Below, piece after piece: positions 46,609 through 56,133 of a stretch of DNA of 64,000 nucleotides (the stretch's first letter is position 1; each line of letters starts with the position of its first letter). The stretch spans positions 1-64,000 of the forward strand of contig NZ_JAEFCD010000014.1 in assembly GCF_016405965.1 (NCBI RefSeq), read 5' to 3'. The notes under the pieces are model-generated. The model was not told the origin of the DNA. It did not search any database and saw only the letters and a list, made by a program, of their open reading frames with translations. This DNA comes from Alteromonas sp. IB21 (GTDB lineage Bacteria > Pseudomonadota > Gammaproteobacteria > Enterobacterales > Alteromonadaceae). Position numbers and translations under genes: made by a program.

Positions 46609-47904
46609 ATGTTAAGTATGATTGGCTTGGTAGGCGGTCTGTTGTTGCTTATTGTTTTGACAATACGCGGAATGAACCTCTTTATTGCTGCCCCCTTGTG
46701 TGCCCTCGTCGTTGCCGTAACTAACAACATTGGGGTATTTACTGGTGACGTAAATTTTGTTGAGACCTATATGAGTGGGTTCTCAGGCTTCATTGCCTCT
46801 TGGTTTTTTATGTTTTTACTAGGTGCACTGTTTGGTAAATTCATGGAAGACACTGGGGCTGCAGATGCGGTATCTCGCTGGATCGTCACCAAGATTGGCT
46901 ATAAGCGCGCCGTTTTGGCCGTTGTGCTCGCTTGCGCTATTTTAACTTATGGTGGCGTCAGCGTTTTTGTGGTGGCGTTTTCTGTTTATCCTATGGCAGT
47001 AAGCCTGTTTAAAGATGCCAATTTACCCCGTCGCTTCATTCCTGCCGCCATGGCCTTTGGCTCGGTGACGTTTACCATGACCTCTGCGGGCTCACCTGAA
47101 ATCCAAAACTGGATCCCTATAAAGTATTTGGGTACTTCACCCTTTGCAGCGTGGGAAGTTAGCCTTATTGTCGCGGTGTTTATGGCCTGTTTTGGCTATT
47201 GGTGGCTCGCTAAAATGATAACAAAAGCTGTGGCCAACGGCGAGGTTTTCGAAGCAAGAGAAAGTGATCCGCAAGTGCGTGAAAGAGCCCTGCCCCACCC
47301 GCTTACCGGCATTGTTCCGCTGGTTGTGGTGTTAGTTATTTCTTTTTTATTTCATGAAGAGCTTGCGCAACTGGCGCTTATTCTTGCATTAGGCGGTGGC
47401 GTATTATGTTTGTTGACTATTAATTTCAAGCATTTTCTGAGTCTACCAATGGCCATTAATGCGGGCACAACGGGCGCGCTTATTGCGATAGGTAATACTG
47501 CAGCAGTTGTAGGTTTTGGTTCAATTGCAAAAAACACTGACGCGTTTCAAACGACCGTTGCATTAATGACGCAAATTCCTGGAAACGAGCTAATTGGCGC
47601 CGCCATTGCAGTCAGTGTTATTGCTGGCTTAACGGGTAGCGCGTCTGGTGGACAGGCCATCGCCCTTCCCTTAGTGGCACCTCATTATCTTGACCAAGGC
47701 GTTGAGCCTGAACAGTTACACAGAATTGTTTCTATATCGTCAGGTGCGTTAGATTCGCTACCTCATAATGGTTACGTCGTCACTACCATACGTGCGATAT
47801 GTCATGAAACCCATCAGGCCGCCTATTGGGCAGTTGGCGCGCTGACGGTAGTAGTGCCGGTTATTGGCCTTGCCATGGCCATTGGTCTTTTTAGCATTTT
47901 GTAG
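46609..47904 (+). CDS. GntP-family permease, probably for 3-hydroxybutyrate (431 aa)
   Basis: About 12 hydrophobic segments cover the whole protein, with a family-like Gly/Ala-rich region (GNTAAVVGFGSIAK, GLTGSASGGQAIALPLVAP) and a conserved DSLPHNGYVVT segment near residue 385. GntP/CitM-type transporters carry small organic acids with protons, and some are annotated as D-beta-hydroxybutyrate permeases. First gene of a four-gene operon, with AAGGAA eight bases before the ATG and only 15 nt to the next gene. Its substrate follows from the depolymerase and dehydrogenase downstream. Confidence 0.85.
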   Translation: MLSMIGLVGGLLLLIVLTIRGMNLFIAAPLCALVVAVTNNIGVFTGDVNFVETYMSGFSGFIASWFFMFLLGALFGKFMEDTGAADAVSRWIVTKIGYKRAVLAVVLACAILTYGGVSVFVVAFSVYPMAVSLFKDANLPRRFIPAAMAFGSVTFTMTSAGSPEIQNWIPIKYLGTSPFAAWEVSLIVAVFMACFGYWWLAKMITKAVANGEVFEARESDPQVRERALPHPLTGIVPLVVVLVISFLFHEELAQLALILALGGGVLCLLTINFKHFLSLPMAINAGTTGALIAIGNTAAVVGFGSIAKNTDAFQTTVALMTQIPGNELIGAAIAVSVIAGLTGSASGGQAIALPLVAPHYLDQGVEPEQLHRIVSISSGALDSLPHNGYVVTTIRAICHETHQAAYWAVGALTVVVPVIGLAMAIGLFSIL

Positions 47905-47919
47905 GGTGGCATAAACGTT

Positions 47920-49404
47920 ATGAAAAAAACAAACACTGGATATGCTGCGCTATGCAAAAGACGCAAAACAAAAGATGTAAAAAAGAAAGGTTCTATGAGT
48001 GCCAAAAGTGAGTGTGTAAAAAATATAGCTCAACTTGCCATGAGGCTCTTTTCAATCAATAGCAAATTGCAAAGACTGTTGATTTCGGCATTTATGGCGG
48101 GGGTAACAGACCGTTTTGCTATAAAACAACATGCTCCGTCTAATAGAAAATTGAACCTAAGACTTTCTTTAGGTTTTTGTTTAGTTTTGTGTTTCGTAAC
48201 CGTACTCAGTTTTCCGTCGTTCGCTAGTGAAGCGATGAGTATCGGAAAACCAGATACGGTACCTTCATCTCCGTTGGTAGTAGAAAAACAAGTGTTTGAG
48301 ATGCCGCTTTTTACAACGTTTGGTGGCCAGCGTATTAAAGACGTGAAGGTCGGCTGGGAAGCGTACGGAAAGTTAAATGAGGATAAAAGTAACGTTATTC
48401 TTATTACGCATTATTTTTCAGGTTCATCCCATGCAGCTGGAAAATATAATCCCGATGATACTGCCACAGGATACTGGGACAGCATCATTGGTCCAGGGAA
48501 AGCTATAGATACGGACCGCTTTTACGTTGTCAGTGTAGATACCTTGGCTAATTTAAACGCTTATGACCCCAACGTTATTACTACAGGGCCCGCTTCAATT
48601 AATCCGGATACAGGAAAGCCCTACGGTTTAGACTTCCCTGTGGTAACCATTCGAGATTTCGTTAACGTGCAGAAGGCGTTGCTTGAAAACCTAGGCATTA
48701 GCAAACTTTACGCCGTTATCGGGCCTTCTATGGGGTCGATGCAGGCCATTGATTGGGCAAGTGCCTATCCCGACTGGGTTGAACGAATGATTTCTGTCAT
48801 CGGGGCTGGACAAAGTGACGCCTGGACCACATCTGCCCTAGAGCACTGGGCTAATCCCATCAAGCTTGATAGCAAATGGAACGACGGTGCCTACACCGAA
48901 AACGATAGACCATTTAAAGGCTTGGTGGCCTCGTTGATGCTGATCACTCAACATGCGCTTACCCCAACATTTTTTAACGAGCAAGGCAGCAACCTAGGGT
49001 TTAAAAATATTGAATCTGCTCCGCTTGACGATATTCGTCAGTCGCATAGCATTGTGACTTGGCTACGCGAACGCGCCGAGGCCCGTGCAAAAAGTATGGA
49101 TGCTAATCACCTTTTATACTTGGTTCGTGCCTGCCAGCTATTTGTGGCAGGCCATGATAATAATCTTAAGCAAAGCCTTGCATCGATAAAAGCAAAAACA
49201 CTTTTTATACCAGCAGAAACCGATTTACTTCTCATGCCTTATTTGTCGCAAGATGCCCACCAAGGCTTACTTTCACAGAACAAGAATTCCACACTTTTAA
49301 CACTAAACGGTAAGTTAGGACACTTAGAAGGCGTCAGTAACGTTTCCGCTCAGGCAAAAGCCATTCGCCAATTTTTAGAAAATGAAAAGGAAGCAAATTT
49401 ATGA
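47920..49404 (+). CDS. Secreted MetX-like alpha/beta hydrolase (up to 494 aa)
   Basis: The C-terminal 370 residues have the homoserine O-acetyltransferase (MetX) architecture: nucleophile in GPSMGSMQ (Ser270), Asp in PAETDLL and His in GKLGHLEG. A hydrophobic signal-like segment at about 81-103 (ending FPSFASEA) suggests export, which a methionine-biosynthesis enzyme would not need. The true start is unclear: ATG 47920, 47995 or 48094 would all keep the signal, and the first 60 residues are Lys-rich and may not be translated. It is second in the operon and its stop overlaps the depolymerase start (ATGA). A role as a 3-hydroxybutyrate-oligomer esterase is inference from position. Confidence 0.75.
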   Translation: MKKTNTGYAALCKRRKTKDVKKKGSMSAKSECVKNIAQLAMRLFSINSKLQRLLISAFMAGVTDRFAIKQHAPSNRKLNLRLSLGFCLVLCFVTVLSFPSFASEAMSIGKPDTVPSSPLVVEKQVFEMPLFTTFGGQRIKDVKVGWEAYGKLNEDKSNVILITHYFSGSSHAAGKYNPDDTATGYWDSIIGPGKAIDTDRFYVVSVDTLANLNAYDPNVITTGPASINPDTGKPYGLDFPVVTIRDFVNVQKALLENLGISKLYAVIGPSMGSMQAIDWASAYPDWVERMISVIGAGQSDAWTTSALEHWANPIKLDSKWNDGAYTENDRPFKGLVASLMLITQHALTPTFFNEQGSNLGFKNIESAPLDDIRQSHSIVTWLRERAEARAKSMDANHLLYLVRACQLFVAGHDNNLKQSLASIKAKTLFIPAETDLLLMPYLSQDAHQGLLSQNKNSTLLTLNGKLGHLEGVSNVSAQAKAIRQFLENEKEANL

Positions 49405-50462
49405 TGAAAAAACATTTTTATTTACGCCGGGCTCTGTGTCTTTCTTTTTTCAGTGCTAGCGCGCTTACGTTCAGTGCTGCTTCGGTTGCTAATAACGAGA
49501 TTCCCAAGCTCGCACTCGATTTAGAAAATGTCACCGTGTCTGGCCTATCCTCTGGCGGGTATATGGCCACCCAATTCCAGCTAGCCCATAGCGACTGGGT
49601 AAAAGGCGTGGGCGTTATTGCCGGTGGCCCTTACTTTTGTGCTCAAGGAGACATAACCACTGCCCTAGCACAATGTGTCAATAAAATTGAGGGCGATATA
49701 GACATTAAAGCGCTAAACGAAAAAGCTAAACAGTATGAATCAGAAGGAAAAATTGCGCCCCTCAATAATATGAAAGATGCCAAAATTTGGCTTTTCCATG
49801 GCACCCAAGACACCCGAGTGGTCGCGAAAGTCAGCGCCTTACTTTTTGAACAATACAAACTATGGACAGACACTCAAAACATTACCTATATCAACGACAA
49901 GCCAATGGCGCATGTATTCCCAACAAAGGAAAAGGGAGTAGACTGCATGAAATCAGAAAGCCCTTTCATAGGTAACTGCGACTATGACGCCGCGGGCGCC
50001 CTGCTCTCTCATCTCATCGCAGACGTTAGCCCTCCCGATGAATCACTTTCTGGGAAAATACATTCCATAGACCAGCAAAAAATAGCAGGGAGCAACGCAA
50101 AAACCTTAGCAAATGAAGGCTTTGTGTATGTACCAGAAAGCTGCGCACAAGGAGAACCCTGTAGAGCGCATATTAGCTTTCACGGCTGTAATCAATACGC
50201 AGACGCCGTTGGCGACGCCTACACAACTCAAACAGGGCTAAATGAGTGGGCCGATGACAACAATATTGTGGTGCTTTATCCGCAAACTAAAAAATCGCTG
50301 TTTATGCCGCTAAATCCGCAAGGTTGCTGGGATTGGTGGGGCTATGCGTCCAGTGACTACGCTAACAGGGATGGCGCACAAATCGCCGCCGTTAAAGAGC
50401 TGCTATTTTCACTGAACACTCGTCTTCCTGTGAAGGACAATAAAGGAAACGCCGATGAGTAA
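49401..50462 (+). CDS. Secreted poly(3-hydroxybutyrate) depolymerase, type 2 catalytic domain (353 aa)
   Basis: A signal peptide (about 1-30, ending ASVANN) precedes an alpha/beta hydrolase of the short-chain-length polyhydroxyalkanoate depolymerase family. The lipase box GLSSG (nucleophile Ser50) comes early and the oxyanion-hole His lies later in SFHGCNQ (about 261), the order that defines catalytic-domain type 2. Asp in WLFHGTQDTRV and His in PMAHVFP are candidate triad members. No separate substrate-binding domain is attached, unlike classical secreted depolymerases. It starts with ATGATG overlapping the hydrolase stop and itself overlaps the dehydrogenase start by 8 nt. Confidence 0.88.
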   Translation: MMKKHFYLRRALCLSFFSASALTFSAASVANNEIPKLALDLENVTVSGLSSGGYMATQFQLAHSDWVKGVGVIAGGPYFCAQGDITTALAQCVNKIEGDIDIKALNEKAKQYESEGKIAPLNNMKDAKIWLFHGTQDTRVVAKVSALLFEQYKLWTDTQNITYINDKPMAHVFPTKEKGVDCMKSESPFIGNCDYDAAGALLSHLIADVSPPDESLSGKIHSIDQQKIAGSNAKTLANEGFVYVPESCAQGEPCRAHISFHGCNQYADAVGDAYTTQTGLNEWADDNNIVVLYPQTKKSLFMPLNPQGCWDWWGYASSDYANRDGAQIAAVKELLFSLNTRLPVKDNKGNADE

Positions 50463-51222
50463 GCGAACGATATTTATCACAGGTGGCGCCAGCGGTATTG
50501 GTTTCGGTATTGCTGAATCTATGATCAGACAAGGCCACCACGTTATTATTGCTGATATAAACGAACAGGCGGCTAAGGCTGCCGTAGCTAAGCTTGCCCA
50601 TTTGGAAGGCTCGGCTAGTGCTATTGCCGTTGATGTTTGTAATGCCCAACAGGTGGCGGCACTACCTGACGCTTTAGGCAAATATACTGTTGATGTATTG
50701 ATTAATAATGCAGGCATACAGCATGTCTCTCGCATTGAAGATTTCCCTGCAGATAAGTGGCAGCAGCTAATCAACATTATGCTGGTGGGCCCGGCTCTGC
50801 TAACTCAAGCGTTTTTACCCGCAATGCGAGAGCAAAATTATGGACGCATAATCAATATAGGTTCAATACATTCTCTTGTGGCTTCTCCTTTTAAATCTGC
50901 CTATGTAGCAGCCAAACACGGGCTTTTGGGGTTCGCAAAAACCATTGCTCTTGAAACCGGTGACTGTGACGTGACCATCAACACACTATGCCCCGCCTAT
51001 GTAAAAACGCCGTTGGTAGAACAGCAAATTGCGGCCCAGGCGAAAGAAAATAATTTGAGCGAAGAAGAGGTGATAACGAAGATAATGTTAGAGCCCATGC
51101 CCAAAAAGCAATTTGTAAGCGTGGAAGAACTCGCAGATACAGCGAATTTCTTAATGTCGCCCAGTGCGCGAAACATTACCGGGCAAACCATGGTGCTTGA
51201 CGGAGGTTGGACGGCAAGATAG
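50455..51222 (+). CDS. bdhA: 3-hydroxybutyrate dehydrogenase, SDR family (255 aa)
   Basis: Converts (R)-3-hydroxybutyrate to acetoacetate with NAD. SDR signatures are in order: TGGASGIGFGIA (cofactor), NNAGIQHV, INIGSIHSLVASP with catalytic Ser, SAYVAAKHG with Tyr and Lys, and the family ending TGQTMVLDGGWTAR. The C-terminal half also has the QIAAQAKENNLSEEEVI lid typical of 3-hydroxybutyrate dehydrogenases. Ribosome binding site AAGGA lies inside the preceding gene. It is last of the operon and is followed by a strong terminator. The gene for activating acetoacetate is not in the window. Confidence 0.9.
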   Translation: MSKRTIFITGGASGIGFGIAESMIRQGHHVIIADINEQAAKAAVAKLAHLEGSASAIAVDVCNAQQVAALPDALGKYTVDVLINNAGIQHVSRIEDFPADKWQQLINIMLVGPALLTQAFLPAMREQNYGRIINIGSIHSLVASPFKSAYVAAKHGLLGFAKTIALETGDCDVTINTLCPAYVKTPLVEQQIAAQAKENNLSEEEVITKIMLEPMPKKQFVSVEELADTANFLMSPSARNITGQTMVLDGGWTAR

Positions 51223-51257
51223 CCGCGCAGTGCTGCTGCTTTCATGCTTTAGAAGTT

Positions 51258-51284
51258 AAAAAGACTGCTCAGTGCAGTCTTTTT
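51258..51284. terminator. Bidirectional terminator between the 3-hydroxybutyrate operon and the alcohol dehydrogenase gene
   Basis: AAAAAGACTGC (51258-51268), loop TCAGT, GCAGTCTTTTT (51274-51284), continued by more T on the plus strand and with a T-run on the minus strand as well. It sits between two convergent genes. Confidence 0.92.
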
Positions 51285-51338
51285 TTATTTAGCCTGATAC
51301 GCTTTTTTTTGCGCCCTTCAAACCAAACTTATACTTTT

Positions 51339-52499
51339 CTAATCCCATAGCGAAACATAGATAGCAACCATCTCTTCAATGGTCGGTATACGCGGGTTAT
51401 TTCCCGGTGATCCCGAGGCCAATGCTTGCTCAGCCATGGTCGAGGTTAACGTAAAGAACGCCTCTTTATCTATTCCAAAATCTTTCGGAGTAGGCACCTG
51501 CAGATCGGCGTTAAGGGCTTTTAATTCATTAATTAACTTTTGATTAGCCAAGTCGTCTGAATCACTTTGGGTTGCTATTCCCATGGCCCGAGCACATTGC
51601 GCATAACGCACAGGGGCGCTAGGAATTGAAAATGCAGTAACAGCGGGTAGTAACATCGCATTTGAAAGCCCATGTGGGACATGAAACGCCGCGCCAATGG
51701 GGCGACTCATGCCATGCACCAGCGCCACTGATGCGTTGGAAAAGGCAATTCCCGCCAGCGTAGACCCCAACATCATGGCCTCACGAGCATTCTCGTTCTT
51801 ACCATCTGCAAACACGGTACGTAGGTTCGGCGCGATAAGGGCCATAGCTGAAAGTGCCTGAGCGTCACTGTATAGATTCGCTTTGCGACTCACATAAGCT
51901 TCAATAGCATGAGTGAGGGCATCTATACCTGTATCTGCTGTTACTCGTTGCGGCAAACTTAAAGTAAGCGAAAAATCTATAAGTGCAGCAGTGGGCATGA
52001 ACCCTGAGCCCACACACAACATTTTTTCACTTGTTTGTTCATCGGTGATGATAGTGAAGCGCGTCACCTCAGAACCAGTGCCTGCCGTCGTCGGAATTGC
52101 GATGATAGGCAGCCCTTCTTCGTTCACCACTCTGGGGAACTTATAATCGCGCATCTCGCCACCGTATTTACCCAAGATACCAATTGCCTTCGCGCTATCA
52201 ATTGGGCTGCCGCCGCCAAGCGCAATAATGCAGTCGTAGGCTTTGCCGCGCAAAGCCTCAACGCCGGCTGATATAGAAGCAACTGTCGGTTCAGGTACAG
52301 TATCAGAGAAAACATCAAGTGCTATGGAATGCTCGGCTAAGTAGCTCGCTATGCGCTCTGCATATCCTAATTCAACCATCACGTTATCGGTAATAAGCAA
52401 AGGCTTAGAACAATTTAAGCTAGCCAACGTTTCCGTAATTTGCTTGCTAGCATCTTTGCCTATATGCATCGTTCTTGGCAGTATAATTTGATGAGCCAT
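51339..52499 (-). CDS. Iron-containing (group III) alcohol dehydrogenase (386 aa)
   Basis: NAD(P)-dependent dehydrogenase of the Fe-ADH family. The nucleotide site ALGGGSPIDSAKAIG and TTAGTGSEVT are present, and metal ligands fit ALIDFSLT (Asp), DALTHAIEAY (His), and VHGMSRPIGAAFHVPHGLSNA split around His residues. Length is typical. Family members oxidise or reduce many alcohols, including 4-hydroxybutyrate and lactaldehyde. It converges on the 3-hydroxybutyrate operon, so a role with related hydroxyacids is possible, but it reads from its own promoter and nothing else ties it in. Confidence 0.88.
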   Translation of the reverse strand: MAHQIILPRTMHIGKDASKQITETLASLNCSKPLLITDNVMVELGYAERIASYLAEHSIALDVFSDTVPEPTVASISAGVEALRGKAYDCIIALGGGSPIDSAKAIGILGKYGGEMRDYKFPRVVNEEGLPIIAIPTTAGTGSEVTRFTIITDEQTSEKMLCVGSGFMPTAALIDFSLTLSLPQRVTADTGIDALTHAIEAYVSRKANLYSDAQALSAMALIAPNLRTVFADGKNENAREAMMLGSTLAGIAFSNASVALVHGMSRPIGAAFHVPHGLSNAMLLPAVTAFSIPSAPVRYAQCARAMGIATQSDSDDLANQKLINELKALNADLQVPTPKDFGIDKEAFFTLTSTMAEQALASGSPGNNPRIPTIEEMVAIYVSLWD

Positions 52500-52770
52500 G
52501 TTTCCCTCGCTGCAACTATTTGATTTGTGTCTTACCGTTAAGCGAGTAACAAGATAAACAGAAATTGCTTCTTTCGCTTTTTCATTGCACGCTTAGTCAG
52601 TATTTCTCTCAGCATACCTACCGCTGTACGCAAAGCAACAAACATGTGAAATTGATGTTAAAACAACGTCATTTTCGGATAAAACGACGGCCATTTAAAA
52701 AGATGACGTTAACCTCCTTTTACTAAAATTGAATGGTAAACTGTGACCACTTTTACCCAGGATAAGAATT

Positions 52771-55128
52771 ATGAAAAAACTCGGTGTAATTGCGTTGCTT
52801 GCAGTCGCTCTTAGTATAGCGTTATGGCAATGGCCGAAACCTGAGGCTCCCTTATTAGTTGACACGGAGAATTTTTCCGTTGCAAAACATTTGCCTGACA
52901 ATTTTTTTGATGAGCAAGTTAACCCCTTGCTTACGCAGCGCTGTGTGGTTTGCCACGCGTGTTATGACGCGCCTTGTCAATTGAAAATGTCGTCCTCGGA
53001 GGGCGTTGCCAGGGGAGCGAGTAAAGAGAAAGTTTACGAAGGAACCCGAATTACCGCTGCCCAACCCAACCGCATGTTTCTAGACGCTCACAGCACCAAG
53101 GCGTGGCGTGAGCGAGGCTTCTTTGATGTATTGCCTGTAGATAAGGAAACAAATGAGCCTAAAACACAATCTTCAGTTCTAGCGCAAATGCTTTTGCTAA
53201 AAAAGCAACATCCACTTCCCGATACATCTCATTTAGGTTCTGGCTTTGACATTAGTTTAAGCCGTGAAAACCAATGCCCTACTATTGATGAAATGGGGGA
53301 ATACATTGCTGACCAACCTTTAGGCGGGATGCCCTATGCCCTGCCTGGATTATCAGACGCTGAGCACAATACCCTCATGCAGTGGCTACATCACGGTGCA
53401 CCGCTTTCCTCAAGTAATGTCATATCAGAAGAACTAAACGCTAAAATAGTGGCATTAGAAAAATGGTTAAATGGCGATAGCAACAAAATGCGGCTGTCTG
53501 CCCGCTATATCTATGAGCATTTATTTACGTCTCATCTATATTTCGAAAATGTCACCGCTGAAAAAGAGCAACCTCAATTTTTTAACCTAGTACGCTCACG
53601 TACTCCCTCTGGCGAGCCCCTTGATATTATTGCTACGCGCAGGCCTTTTGACGACCCCAAGGTCGACCGGGTTTACTACCGCCTACAACCTGTATTTTCA
53701 ACTATCGTAAGCAAAACTCATCAAGCTTATGCCATCAACGAATCGCTAACCGATAAATGGCAAGCCTGGTTTGACGACGCCGATTATACCGTTGAAACGC
53801 TCCCCTCTTACGAATCAGAAGTCGCCGCTAACCCCCTTACCGCGTTTGCCTTGCTTCCTGTGGAAAGTCGCTATCGCTTTATGCTTGAGCGGGCGCAGAA
53901 CACAATTATGGGTTATATCAAAGGACCTGTTTGCCGCGGTCAGGTCGCACTCAATGTGATTAACGACAGATTTTGGGTGTTCTTCGTCGACCCCGATATA
54001 GCTGCCTCTGAAGACATGAACGCGTTCTACGCTTCGCAGAAAGAAAACCTTCACCTCCCCGCTGAAAAAGACAGCTCTGCTTTAGCTGTTAACTGGGTCA
54101 AGTATGCTAAACGTCAAGGCGAATATGTGCGCGCTCGCACTGCGTTTATGAATGAAGAATTTAAAAACGGGGAACACTTAAATATCTCCAGCATATGGGA
54201 TGGCGATGGCGACAACACTAACGCAAGCCTAACGGTGTTCCGTCATTTCGATAACGCGACTGTGGTAAAGGGTATGGCAGGTGAGCCTACTAAAACCGCA
54301 TGGGTTATCGATTATGCCTTGTTAGAGCGAATTCACTATTTACTCGTGGCAGGTTTTGATGTTTACGGTAATTACGGCCATCAATTGATGACGCGTTTGT
54401 ATATGGACTTTTTGCGCATGGAGGGTGAGTCAAATTTCCTTAATTTACTGCCTCCAGAAACGCGCCATACGCTACTTAAGGAGTGGTATCAAAATGCAAG
54501 TCCTGAGTTAACCGACTACCTAGAGGGAGATATAAACAGCTTTGAACAACCCTCGGGTATTGTATTTGAAACAGAAAACCCTCAACAAGAGCTCTACCAA
54601 ATGCTTTCTACGCATTTATCCAATGTTCTGCCATCAGGCACGACCTACGATAAAAATATATTGTCAGAGAAACAGTTTTCAGCGCTAGCGAGTCTTGACT
54701 TTCTTCCCGCACAGCAAGCTACCTTAATGCCAGAGACCACAATAATTGTTATAAAAGACGATGAAGAACCGGAGAAAATTGACGTTTTTACGGCGCTTAG
54801 AAATAGTGCTCATTACAACGTGAACAGCCTGTTTGAAGAAGAGGAAAATCGCGAGCCTTCTAAAGATTCTGTTACCCTCGTGCACGGATTATTAGGGAGT
54901 TACCCCGACGCATTTTGGTTCATCAAAACTTCGGAGGTTATCGGTTCAATTGAACAGTTAAAATCAATTAAAAACGAGAAGGATTACAAAGCATTACTTG
55001 ATAAAGTGGGAATGCGCCGCACTAATCCACAGTTTTGGACGTTTAGCGATAACCTTCTAAGGTGGTCAGAAGAGCAATACCCTATTGAAGGGGGGCTTTT
55101 AGACTACAACCGGTTAGAGGATAGATAA
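52771..55128 (+). CDS. cti: Fatty acid cis/trans isomerase, c-type heme protein (785 aa)
   Basis: Cti converts cis unsaturated fatty acids of membrane lipids to trans, stiffening the membrane under solvent, heat or salt stress. An N-terminal hydrophobic segment (about 4-20) exports it to the periplasm. The heme site C58-V-V-C61-H62 opens the family signature CVVCHACYDAPCQLK, and the extended motif RGASKEKVYEGTRI and AQPNRMFLDAHSTKAWRERGFF follows, as in Pseudomonas and Vibrio Cti. Length is normal for the family (about 760-790). AGGA lies eight bases before the ATG. It stands alone. Confidence 0.93.
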   Translation: MKKLGVIALLAVALSIALWQWPKPEAPLLVDTENFSVAKHLPDNFFDEQVNPLLTQRCVVCHACYDAPCQLKMSSSEGVARGASKEKVYEGTRITAAQPNRMFLDAHSTKAWRERGFFDVLPVDKETNEPKTQSSVLAQMLLLKKQHPLPDTSHLGSGFDISLSRENQCPTIDEMGEYIADQPLGGMPYALPGLSDAEHNTLMQWLHHGAPLSSSNVISEELNAKIVALEKWLNGDSNKMRLSARYIYEHLFTSHLYFENVTAEKEQPQFFNLVRSRTPSGEPLDIIATRRPFDDPKVDRVYYRLQPVFSTIVSKTHQAYAINESLTDKWQAWFDDADYTVETLPSYESEVAANPLTAFALLPVESRYRFMLERAQNTIMGYIKGPVCRGQVALNVINDRFWVFFVDPDIAASEDMNAFYASQKENLHLPAEKDSSALAVNWVKYAKRQGEYVRARTAFMNEEFKNGEHLNISSIWDGDGDNTNASLTVFRHFDNATVVKGMAGEPTKTAWVIDYALLERIHYLLVAGFDVYGNYGHQLMTRLYMDFLRMEGESNFLNLLPPETRHTLLKEWYQNASPELTDYLEGDINSFEQPSGIVFETENPQQELYQMLSTHLSNVLPSGTTYDKNILSEKQFSALASLDFLPAQQATLMPETTIIVIKDDEEPEKIDVFTALRNSAHYNVNSLFEEEENREPSKDSVTLVHGLLGSYPDAFWFIKTSEVIGSIEQLKSIKNEKDYKALLDKVGMRRTNPQFWTFSDNLLRWSEEQYPIEGGLLDYNRLEDR

Positions 55129-55218
55129 ACCTCATGCTCTGAATCGCTTTACGCTTTTCTTTTACGAAATACCTGTGCTAATGTCCAACCATTGGAAATG
55201 AAAGGACATTAGCATTCC

Positions 55219-56094
55219 ATGCCCTATCAAACCGTTGCGTTAATCGGAAAGCCTCAGCACGCTGCAACCCATGACAGCTTAAACATTCTTGCGGACTATT
55301 TGCTGGCCAAAGGATGCAAACTGCTTGTTGAAGAAACCATTGCTGAAGAGCTTGAAACTGAAAATTTTGAAAGCTGTAATCTTGTTGCCATCGGTAAAAA
55401 CGCTGATTTAGCGGTTGTTGTTGGTGGCGACGGTAGTATGCTCGGCGCCGCTCGTGTACTGGCACGTTTCGACATTCACGTGGTGGGCGTCAATCGCGGA
55501 AATTTAGGCTTTTTAACAGATATTCACCCCGATGAAATTACTCAACAACTCGATCTCATTTTTACCGGGGAGTGTGTAGTTGAAGAACGGTTTCTGCTTG
55601 AAGTGGGCGTTTACAGGCATGAAAAACTCAAAAGTAATAACTCTGCAATGAATGAAGTGGTGCTGCATCACGGAAAAGTTGCCCATATGATGGAGTTCGA
55701 AATCTATATAGATGAGCAGTTCGTGTTTAGTCAACGCAGTGACGGGCTTATTGTTGCCACACCAACAGGTTCAACAGCGTATTCACTCTCTGCTGGTGGT
55801 CCTATCATCATGCCTAAACTAGACGCCCTTACGCTAGTGCCCATGTTCCCCCATACCCTTAGCAGTCGCCCTATCGTTGTTGACGCCGACAGCCAAGTAT
55901 CGATGAAGGTATCAAAGGTAAATAGCCATTCTCTTCAGGTTAGCTGCGACAGCCATATTGTGCTTCCGGTTCTGCCGGGCGACGAGATTCGAATAAATAA
56001 AAGTACCGATAAACTTCATTTAGTCCACCCCAAAGGCTATAGCTATTTCAATGTACTTCGCAAAAAACTAGGTTGGGGCAGCAAGCTTTACTAG
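55219..56094 (+). CDS. nadK: NAD kinase (291 aa)
   Basis: Phosphorylates NAD to NADP with ATP. The [11 protein letters not shown] signature with its catalytic Asp, [10 protein letters not shown], and the NAD-binding [16 protein letters not shown] are all present, and the C-terminal beta-rich domain is complete. Length matches E. coli NadK (292). It follows cti by 90 nt, with AAGGA about 12 bases before the ATG. In E. coli nadK neighbours grpE and recN. Here the grpE side is displaced, while dps sits between nadK and recN. Confidence 0.97.
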   Translation: MPYQTVALIGKPQHAATHDSLNILADYLLAKGCKLLVEETIAEELETENFESCNLVAIGKNADLAVVVGGDGSMLGAARVLARFDIHVVGVNRGNLGFLTDIHPDEITQQLDLIFTGECVVEERFLLEVGVYRHEKLKSNNSAMNEVVLHHGKVAHMMEFEIYIDEQFVFSQRSDGLIVATPTGSTAYSLSAGGPIIMPKLDALTLVPMFPHTLSSRPIVVDADSQVSMKVSKVNSHSLQVSCDSHIVLPVLPGDEIRINKSTDKLHLVHPKGYSYFNVLRKKLGWGSKLY

Positions 56095-56133
56095 ATTCCC
56101 GCGCAACACCCTCTATCGTGCATTTATTACATG

